From Bacilli bacterium (GTDB lineage Bacteria > Bacillota_I > Bacilli_A > RF39 > UBA660): a stretch of DNA of 10,637 nucleotides. Below are positions 6,140-10,637 of this stretch, in pieces. Every line of letters begins with the position of its first letter. Positions within the stretch are counted from its first letter, which is position 1. Below the pieces are notes generated by a model that was given only the letters and a program-made list of their open reading frames with translations, made no database searches and was not told the origin of the DNA. The position numbers and the translations under genes are program-made. The DNA is taken from positions 1-10,637 of the forward strand of contig JAFPMR010000102.1 in NCBI GenBank assembly GCA_017411235.1, read 5' to 3'.

Positions 6140-7180
6140 TTAAGCACCACTAACTTCAGATTGAGAAGCAGCTTGACCAGCAACATCATCTGACCAATCG
6201 TCAACATAAACATCAAATCCAGATGCAGAGTAAACTCTTGTAATTGAAACTGGGTCTGTTACTTTAGCACCAGTCCACATTTTATAACCAAATGTAGCTT
6301 TTTGTCCTAGTGGATCGGCTTTATCAGCTGTAAATCCTGTATCATAGAACTTAACATTTCCATTTCCTAATTTAATAATCATATAAGGGTCTTTACCTAA
6401 AACATAAGAAGTGTATATATTTATTTCACTTGAGTTTTTAGCAACTGGACAAATTAAACTATCCATAAAATGCATTCCGTATGCTTTATATTTAGCTAAA
6501 GTTCCTTGTTTAATAGGAGTATTTTCACCACCAGGTACTAACAATTTCTTTTCTAGAACTGGATCATCTAGTAAGTCATTCATTACATTTGGATGCATAA
6601 CAACAGCGAAATCTCCACCAAATCTTCTATGTCCTGTTCTATTGTGATTAGTCATAGATAATGAAACAACCCTAAGGTCTTTAAGTGTTAAAACATCACT
6701 AGCATCAAGATCATTTACACCAGTGTTTCCAACACCTACAAAATATTCAGAAGCATCTGAAAAACTTTCAATTATGTTTCTTTCACGAACTTCTGCTGCG
6801 TGTCTTGATAATTCAGGTTGATAAATTGTTTTAATGTTATCAAAGTGAACATCAGCAGCAACATCTGTTTCTTCTAGAATAACACCATATTGGTTAACAG
6901 CACCACTAACTTTGTGTGCTTCTACTTTTAATGCAGTTGGAGCAACTCCTTCTGTTAATCTATGTTTTCCTTCACTATCGTATGGAAGGTGGTTGTATCT
7001 ACGAGCAGTAAATGTTTTAGTACCTTCATGTAAAGGTATTGAAACCTCTGTACCTAACTCACTAAATACAAAATTTGATTTTTCTAATTTGATCATTTCT
7101 AATATTCTTCTTGACCAATATTCGTCTTGGCTTATACCATTTCTTTGTAATACAGCCAATGTATTATTTGCAGCAGCCAT
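6140..7180 (-). CDS. Major capsid protein, N4-gp56 family, 346 aa
   Basis: Forms the icosahedral shell. Family features are visible in order: a short N-terminal helical arm; GTKTFTARRYNHLP (53-66); the signature LTEGVAPTALKVEAHKVSGA (75-94) leading into NQYGVILEETDVA (96-108); GDFAVVMHPNVMNDLLDD (189-206); and ADPLGQKATFGYKMW (288-302) close to the C-terminus. The pattern 'LTEGV-P ... QYG ... TDV' followed late by 'DPLGQ ... GYK' is typical of the N4-gp56-like HK97-fold capsid group, and the length is in its normal range of roughly 300-400. The start has AAAGGTTAGGTG upstream. The gene follows the scaffold gene by 25 bases with no convincing promoter between, so the two are probably co-transcribed from 8160-8188, and a strong terminator follows it. 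The last 15 residues are Ala/Ser-rich. Confidence 0.93.
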   Translation of the reverse strand: MAAANNTLAVLQRNGISQDEYWSRRILEMIKLEKSNFVFSELGTEVSIPLHEGTKTFTARRYNHLPYDSEGKHRLTEGVAPTALKVEAHKVSGAVNQYGVILEETDVAADVHFDNIKTIYQPELSRHAAEVRERNIIESFSDASEYFVGVGNTGVNDLDASDVLTLKDLRVVSLSMTNHNRTGHRRFGGDFAVVMHPNVMNDLLDDPVLEKKLLVPGGENTPIKQGTLAKYKAYGMHFMDSLICPVAKNSSEINIYTSYVLGKDPYMIIKLGNGNVKFYDTGFTADKADPLGQKATFGYKMWTGAKVTDPVSITRVYSASGFDVYVDDWSDDVAGQAASQSEVSGA

Positions 7181-7205
7181 ATTTACACCTAACCTTTCTT
7201 ATTCC

Positions 7206-8066
7206 CTAATTGTAAAAATTATCGGCTTTATACTGTTTCATTTCTTTAGCAATTAATTCATCTAAAGATAAACTATCACTAGAAGCTGAACCAGTATGCT
7301 TATCATCGCTAAGACTGTCTAATTTTTCCATCTTATCAATTTGTGTTTGTTTAGACATCTCTGCAATTTTATCTGATAATATACCTTTAATAAGAATTTC
7401 TGGATTTGGAATTTCTAGTAAAGTGTCTACAGAAAAACCAGCTTCTTCTAATTTATTAAAGATTTCATTTCTTCCATCTTCTCCTAAATTATAATCAACT
7501 ACAGCTTTATCTACAGCACTCTTGAAATTAGCAGCTTTATTAACAAGTTCAGTTTCCTTTTGTTTTTGCTCCAACTCAGCAATTCTTCTATTACTTTCTT
7601 GTAACTGAGCATAAAGTACAGGATCTAAACCTTTGTTTTTTGCTTCTTGTTCAATTCTTGCTTTTTCATAATCTTCTTGGAATTTCTTTACATCAGTATA
7701 ACCATACTGAGCAGCCATTCTACTTAAAAATTCGCTTTCCTCATTTTTCTGATTTAATTGATTTTTTAAATCTGAATTTTCTTTTCTAATCTTACTAAAT
7801 GCAAATTCTTTTTTATCATCTGCACTAGGCTTACTATCAGAATTTTGTGTTTCTGTTTCTTCATTAGTAGTTTCTTTTTCGTTACCATCATCTTCAATGT
7901 TTTCATTCATCTCAGGACTTAGATTTTCATCTTCTTCTGTGTCTGAACTAGTTACATCTCCATCTGTTTCTTCGTTATCTACATCTACACTAGGAGTATC
8001 AGTGATATTAAACTGACTATCTAACATAGCATCAATATCTTCTACAGTATTCAACTCATTGTTCAT
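7206..8066 (-). CDS. Scaffolding protein, 286 aa
   Basis: Acts as the internal scaffold that guides capsid assembly and then leaves the head. Visible evidence: an acidic, low-complexity N-terminus (residues 20-85, rich in Asp, Glu, Thr, Ser, Asn); heptad-like charged helices at about 88-118 (FAFSKIRKENSDLKNQL) and 135-180 (RIAELEQKQKETELVNKA); a more compact segment at 180-240; a Ser/Asp linker; and a short C-terminal helix SLDELIAKEMKQYKAD (267-282) that would be the capsid-binding end. There are no enzymatic motifs, so no fused protease is seen. The position just before the major capsid gene and the length near the usual 250-320 fit. The start is supported by AGAAGGGAAG upstream. It is first in a transcript with a leader of about 87 bases. 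Confidence 0.85.
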   Translation of the reverse strand: MNNELNTVEDIDAMLDSQFNITDTPSVDVDNEETDGDVTSSDTEEDENLSPEMNENIEDDGNEKETTNEETETQNSDSKPSADDKKEFAFSKIRKENSDLKNQLNQKNEESEFLSRMAAQYGYTDVKKFQEDYEKARIEQEAKNKGLDPVLYAQLQESNRRIAELEQKQKETELVNKAANFKSAVDKAVVDYNLGEDGRNEIFNKLEEAGFSVDTLLEIPNPEILIKGILSDKIAEMSKQTQIDKMEKLDSLSDDKHTGSASSDSLSLDELIAKEMKQYKADNFYN

Positions 8067-8097
8067 ATTTATCTTCCCTTCTTCACATAATTATTTT

Positions 8098-8117
8098 AAC
8101 TCGCTATGGTACGAGTT
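8098..8117 (-). promoter_or_regulatory. Hairpin in the leader of the scaffold-capsid transcript
   Basis: A 6-bp stem (AACTCG pairing with CGAGTT) with an 8-base loop lies about 31 bases upstream of the scaffold start codon, within the predicted 5' leader. It is the only GC-containing palindrome in this AT-rich spacer and no T-run follows it, so it is not a terminator. It could be a transcript-stabilising structure or a protein-binding site; which one cannot be told from sequence. Confidence 0.45.
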
Positions 8118-8159
8118 CTAAATATGACTAATCTGAAATATTCCTATCTCATCAACAAC

Positions 8160-8188
8160 ATTATACAATAAAAATTTAAAAATGTAAA
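8160..8188 (-). promoter_or_regulatory. Promoter of the scaffold-capsid transcript
   Basis: On the minus strand the -35 is TTTACA (8188-8183), the spacer is 17 bases, and the -10 is TATAAT (8165-8160). The segment TTTTTATTGTATAAT is shared with the glycosyltransferase promoter. The predicted start point is near 8153, about 87 bases before the scaffold ATG, far more than at the other promoters here. It lies 10 bases downstream of the portal terminator without overlapping it. Confidence 0.75.
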
Positions 8189-8198
8189 CAATAAATTG

Positions 8199-8220
8199 AA
8201 AAAAGCATATTTCTATGCTT
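8199..8220 (-). terminator. Intrinsic terminator overlapping the end of the portal gene
   Basis: A 7-bp stem (AAGCATA with TATGCTT, 8220-8214 and 8209-8203) encloses a GAAA tetraloop and is followed by six T on the minus strand (8204-8199, the first two inside the stem). The ascending arm includes the last portal codons and most of its TAG stop, so ribosomes finishing the portal would cover it. Confidence 0.75.
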
Positions 8221-10141
8221 CTTTTGGTATTTCCATCTGATTTAACATTGTTGTTTCTGGACCTTCTAATTGTTGTGCTAGAGCATTTGTATCAGCCTGT
8301 CCTTGTGGTGTAGCCATTAATGTTTCTGTAGCAGCGTCCATTTGTTGGTTAGCTTGTTCAATTTGTTGTTGTGTTGCTTGTTCTATAAATTGTAAAACTT
8401 CTTGAACAGCTGGAGTATCTTTTTGATTTGCAATAATCTCTGCCATAGCTTGTTGTAATAATTCTGGATCTACTCCTACTTCCATTCCTGATTGATATAA
8501 TTGTGTAATTGCATCTGCTTTAGTTTCTGCATCTTGGAATGTTAATGTGTTATATCTAGCAATTATTTCATCTTTTCTTTCAATATCAGAATTCTTTATG
8601 ATATCACTAACTGTAACTGTTTTAACTGGGGCATCATATTGTCTTTCTAATTGGAAGATTTCTAACAATAAATCTTTTTGTTTTTCTCTATTGTATGGTG
8701 TCTTTGTTTCTAATTCTATGTAATAGTTATAATTAGTCCTGTCCTTCATAGCTTCTTCATCTGGAAGTTTTACTGTTGTAAACTTATATTTACCATCTGG
8801 TTGTTTACCATCATTATATGATAATTCCTCACCAGCATAAGTCCTCTTAATATACTCAATTAATATTTCAGTAACATCTTCTACAAATTCTTTTATATTA
8901 GATAATACTTTGTTTTCTATTATTGTTGCTCTACTAATTGCACTATCTGTACCACTCTTTGTATTACCAGCTGTACCTACATTTCCTAGGAATTGTTGTG
9001 TATTTCCTGTTATCTTATCAATTTGCGTAATGTAGTCATTCTTAATATTTAATGTTTCTTGTTTTATTTGAGGTGGAACTACTGGTTTAATTGCATTGTC
9101 TAAGTTACCATCAACAGCATAAACTACACCTGGAGCACCATTAGCCTTAGCAACTACTTTAGGATCAACTCCACAGCCTTTTCTAACCATCATACTAGGA
9201 GCAGCATAAGCAATAGCAGTGTTTGTTACAGCACTTTCTATGGATGTTACAGCCTTTTGTAAAGACAAAACATCATCCATTAATGATAATCCATAACAAC
9301 TTTGTGCAGCTTTCTTCCATCTTATTTGAGCTATAGGGAATATTGGAAATTTCATTTCGTTTTCTTCAACAATAATTCCACTTACTAAAACAACTTTAGA
9401 AAGCTTTCCACCTTTCTTCTTTCCATAATAAGTTATTACAGTTTTTACATCTTCTTGTTCAGTAGTATAGTCATTATCATAATAAACTTCTCCTCTATCT
9501 TCTGGAGTATAATTATCTGCAATAGCTTCTATATTTTTCAACTTTGGATATTTTTCTTCCAATTCTTCTTTACTTATTCTATCAGTAACAAAAATATATC
9601 TTGCTTTTTTAAGACTTCTTGCATTAGGATCTATATAAATTCTAGCAGGTTCAATACTATATGCTTCTAATTTACCTAAAACCTTTTTACCTTTTGTTCC
9701 TACTGTTCCATTTTTATCTAGAACTATGTGACAATATCCTTCTCTGACAACAGCACAAGTACTTATACATTCACGCACAATGTCATCCATGTTAAGTCTT
9801 TTCCATTCTCTTTTATAAACCTCGGAAAGTTTATCCACATTTTCTACATCTTCTACTCCTAAAGGTAAAAGTTCTCCAATATAATCATTTGCTAATAATG
9901 ATGCAACACGATTATCTATAGCAACTGATGCATAAGGAGTATTCATGTTTACTACCCATGGAGTATCATTTTTAAATTTTTTCAATAAATGCTGGTTTCC
10001 TTGATAGAAAGCCATATTTTCAGCATAAGCATCTTTTCTAGAACTATTAAATGTTTTAGCCTTTTCAAATTTAGCTAAATATGGTTTTGCTTTATCAAGC
10101 TCATCAGACATATTTATTATTTTTGGTTCTTTTTCTTCCAT
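8213..10141 (-). CDS. Portal protein, P22-like, 642 aa
   Basis: Forms the dodecameric channel at one capsid vertex through which DNA enters and leaves. Evidence: an N-terminal segment with RKDAYAENMAFYQGNQH (35-51) and VVNMNTPYASVAIDNRVA (63-80), typical of P22-type portals ('N-F-YxG-Qw ... v-N-i-p-v--v-g--'); EAYSIEPARIYIDPNARSLKKARY (159-182), the usual 'dP-ar---dary' clip/wing entry; IRWKKAAQSCYGLSLMDDV (273-291); and TGNTQQFLGNVGTAGNTKSGTDSAISR (378-404), matching the portal motif that ends in SG-A. Residues 535-625 are Gln/Ala-rich helix, consistent with the C-terminal barrel of this portal group. The length is normal (600-750). It starts two bases after the stop of the small upstream gene, with AAGGATGGTGA as ribosome site, so the two are probably translationally coupled. 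The gene ends in an intrinsic terminator. Confidence 0.92.
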   Translation of the reverse strand: MEEKEPKIINMSDELDKAKPYLAKFEKAKTFNSSRKDAYAENMAFYQGNQHLLKKFKNDTPWVVNMNTPYASVAIDNRVASLLANDYIGELLPLGVEDVENVDKLSEVYKREWKRLNMDDIVRECISTCAVVREGYCHIVLDKNGTVGTKGKKVLGKLEAYSIEPARIYIDPNARSLKKARYIFVTDRISKEELEEKYPKLKNIEAIADNYTPEDRGEVYYDNDYTTEQEDVKTVITYYGKKKGGKLSKVVLVSGIIVEENEMKFPIFPIAQIRWKKAAQSCYGLSLMDDVLSLQKAVTSIESAVTNTAIAYAAPSMMVRKGCGVDPKVVAKANGAPGVVYAVDGNLDNAIKPVVPPQIKQETLNIKNDYITQIDKITGNTQQFLGNVGTAGNTKSGTDSAISRATIIENKVLSNIKEFVEDVTEILIEYIKRTYAGEELSYNDGKQPDGKYKFTTVKLPDEEAMKDRTNYNYYIELETKTPYNREKQKDLLLEIFQLERQYDAPVKTVTVSDIIKNSDIERKDEIIARYNTLTFQDAETKADAITQLYQSGMEVGVDPELLQQAMAEIIANQKDTPAVQEVLQFIEQATQQQIEQANQQMDAATETLMATPQGQADTNALAQQLEGPETTMLNQMEIPKEA

Positions 10142-10143
10142 TA

Positions 10144-10314
10144 TTATTCACCATCCTTATTGATATATTCTTTTACATAATCTGGAGTACCATCTAAGTA
10201 AACTCCAGTTCCTAATGAACCAGTTTCTAGTTCATGTATTCTCTTTTCTAGCTCATTAATTGTTAATGTAAGTTTATCAACTTTTTCAGTTAATTCCTTT
10301 ATTTTATCTTCCAT
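10144..10314 (-). CDS. Small coiled-coil protein between terminase and portal, 56 aa
   Basis: A 56-codon frame with the strongest ribosome site in the window (AGGAGGTG, five bases from ATG) and a TAA stop two bases before the portal ATG. Residues 1-31 are a clean heptad-like helix rich in Lys/Glu with Leu/Ile/Val at a and d positions (KELTEKVDKL, INELEKRIHELE), so a dimeric or trimeric coiled coil is likely. Residues 32-56 are a different, Gly/Tyr-containing tail (GTGVYLDGTPDYVKEYI). I do not recognise a family. The context suggests a small portal- or packaging-associated virion protein, or an assembly aid; no function should be assumed. The real-gene call rests on ribosome site, tight spacing on both sides and clear heptad pattern. 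Confidence 0.82.
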   Translation of the reverse strand: MEDKIKELTEKVDKLTLTINELEKRIHELETGSLGTGVYLDGTPDYVKEYINKDGE

Positions 10315-10319
10315 AATAA

Positions 10320-10327
10320 CACCTCCT
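10320..10327 (-). promoter_or_regulatory. Strong ribosome binding site overlapping the terminase stop codon
   Basis: AGGAGGTG on the minus strand, five bases upstream of the ATG of the 56-aa gene. Its first two bases belong to the terminase TAG stop (10328-10326), so termination of the terminase leaves the ribosome on this site and coupling is likely. It decides the start of the small gene. Confidence 0.85.
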
Positions 10328-10637
10328 AATCAAGATTATACATACCTATACCATAAGCTCCACCTTCACCATCAGACAAAAGGTCACTTATATCTGTATC
10401 AGGTTTAAGTCTATTTATTAATGTATCCTTATTTAAAACAAGTTCAAGTCTGTCTGTACTATAACATTCCTTGAAGTCTAATGGTAAACCCATACACAAA
10501 TACCTTAATGCATCCATCAAGTGGTTATTTCTATCTACTGGGTCATCTGATTGGATACCATCTTTATCGGTTTTCCAAACATATTTACCAGCTTCTTCTT
10601 TAAGATTAACACAACTTGTAAAGAATTTAAGTTTTCC
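10326..10637 (-). CDS. terL: Terminase large subunit, C-terminal 103 residues (5' end outside window)
   Basis: The packaging ATPase-nuclease that cuts concatemeric DNA and pumps it into the head. Only the end of the nuclease domain is present. The frame is open to the window edge; a TTG at 10520 is an internal Leu codon, not a start. The visible segment has FFTSCVNLKEEAGKYVWK (5-22 of the fragment), then DDPVDRNNHLMDALRY (31-46). The H-x-M-D-A-L-R-Y motif carries D42, the last acidic residue of the metal-binding RNase-H-like nuclease site, preceded by the standard strand 'F--C-n---E---Y-W'. This is characteristic of TerL. The tail after it is Asp/Gly-rich and ends YGIGMYNLD. The stop is TAG and overlaps the ribosome site of the next gene. 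TerL followed by a small gene and portal is a normal phage order. Confidence 0.93.
   Translation of the reverse strand, partial: GKLKFFTSCVNLKEEAGKYVWKTDKDGIQSDDPVDRNNHLMDALRYLCMGLPLDFKECYSTDRLELVLNKDTLINRLKPDTDISDLLSDGEGGAYGIGMYNLD
10335..10340 (-). promoter_or_regulatory. Candidate -10 element for the 56-aa gene and portal
   Basis: TATAAT directly preceded by TATG, lying 20 bases before the ATG of the 56-aa gene and seven bases before AGGAGGTG, the same layout as the other short-leader promoters in this window. No acceptable -35 is found at 16-18 bases upstream (GTGGAG at 17), so this may be a weak promoter or chance inside the terminase codons for Tyr-Asn. Confidence 0.35.

Noticed and set aside
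7181..7240. Possible promoter between scaffold and capsid genes (TTTACA at about 7213 on the minus strand, GATAAT nearby).
   Set aside because: No -10 at an acceptable distance from the TTTACA and no -35 for GATAAT; co-transcription is simpler.
8098..8117. Leader hairpin considered as a terminator for the portal transcript.
   Set aside because: No T-run follows it on the minus strand, and a proper terminator already lies at 8199-8220.
3946..8117. Shared CTCGTAC in the leader hairpin and in the sequence before the tail gene, considered as an operator.
   Set aside because: Seven bases only, and the copy near 3950 is not palindromic and lies inside adaptor codons.
8199..8215. Possible reading through the TAG codons as glutamine (recoded phage code).
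   Set aside because: Terminator hairpins begin at or just after the TAG of the portal and 161-aa genes, and ribosome sites of next genes overlap other TAGs, so these are true stops.
6140..10141. Assignment to crAss-like phages, considered because of AT-rich DNA and short-tail genes.
   Set aside because: The capsid protein has the N4-gp56-family signature and the portal is P22-like in size and motifs; nothing here specifically indicates a crAss-like phage.
3946..10340. Similar C-terminal motifs in terminase (GGAYGIGMYN) and adaptor (GGVYGIDTSN).
   Set aside because: Only a few matching residues in Gly-rich tails of unrelated proteins; too little to claim a shared signal.

Overview
This window is the structural (virion-assembly) gene block of a tailed bacteriophage or prophage. 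Every gene lies on the minus strand, so the block reads from high to low coordinates. The DNA is strongly AT-rich. Most genes carry a good Shine-Dalgarno sequence (AAGGAG, AGGAGGTG, AGAAGGTGA), and the promoters are of host sigma-70/sigma-A type. These traits suggest a low-GC host, most likely a Bacillota (Clostridia-like) bacterium, although other low-GC hosts such as Fusobacteriota cannot be excluded. The P22-like portal, N4-gp56-family major capsid protein, adaptor-like protein and nozzle-like tail protein point to a podovirus-type (short-tailed) particle. No integrase, lysis or replication gene is present, so lifestyle cannot be judged.

In transcription order: the C-terminal end of the large terminase (10637-10326); a 56-residue coiled-coil protein too short for usual gene calling (10314-10144); the portal (10141-8213), ending in a terminator; a new promoter with a leader of about 87 nt and a hairpin; the scaffolding protein (8066-7206); the major capsid protein (7180-6140), ending in a terminator; a GT4-type glycosyltransferase with its own promoter (6074-4974); an unknown 161-residue protein with a promoter buried in the end of the glycosyltransferase gene (4958-4473), ending in a terminator; a predicted head-tail adaptor with its own promoter (4404-3946); and a very large tail protein of at least 1309 residues (3928 to beyond position 1). 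The tail protein has a nozzle/propeller-like front half and LamG-type (concanavalin-like) domains behind it. No stretch longer than 150 bases lacks a gene.

The genes describe one assembly line. The scaffold and capsid proteins build the procapsid on the portal, the terminase packages DNA through the portal, the adaptor closes the portal, and the nozzle-like tail protein attaches below it and probably presents carbohydrate-binding domains. The glycosyltransferase sits inside this block and may modify a virion protein or the host surface.

The most unusual content is regulatory. Four promoters share a -10 TATAAT, a 17-base spacer and a -35 of TTTACA, TTTACT or TTGATA. Two of them are physically merged with the preceding gene's terminator in the same geometry: the hairpin loop and descending arm carry the -35, and the terminator T-run is the promoter spacer. 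Three of them place the start codon only 20-22 bases after the -10, so the predicted mRNA begins at or next to the Shine-Dalgarno. The most unusual protein feature is a LamG domain in the tail protein that appears to be split by an inserted beta-sandwich module of roughly 270 residues.
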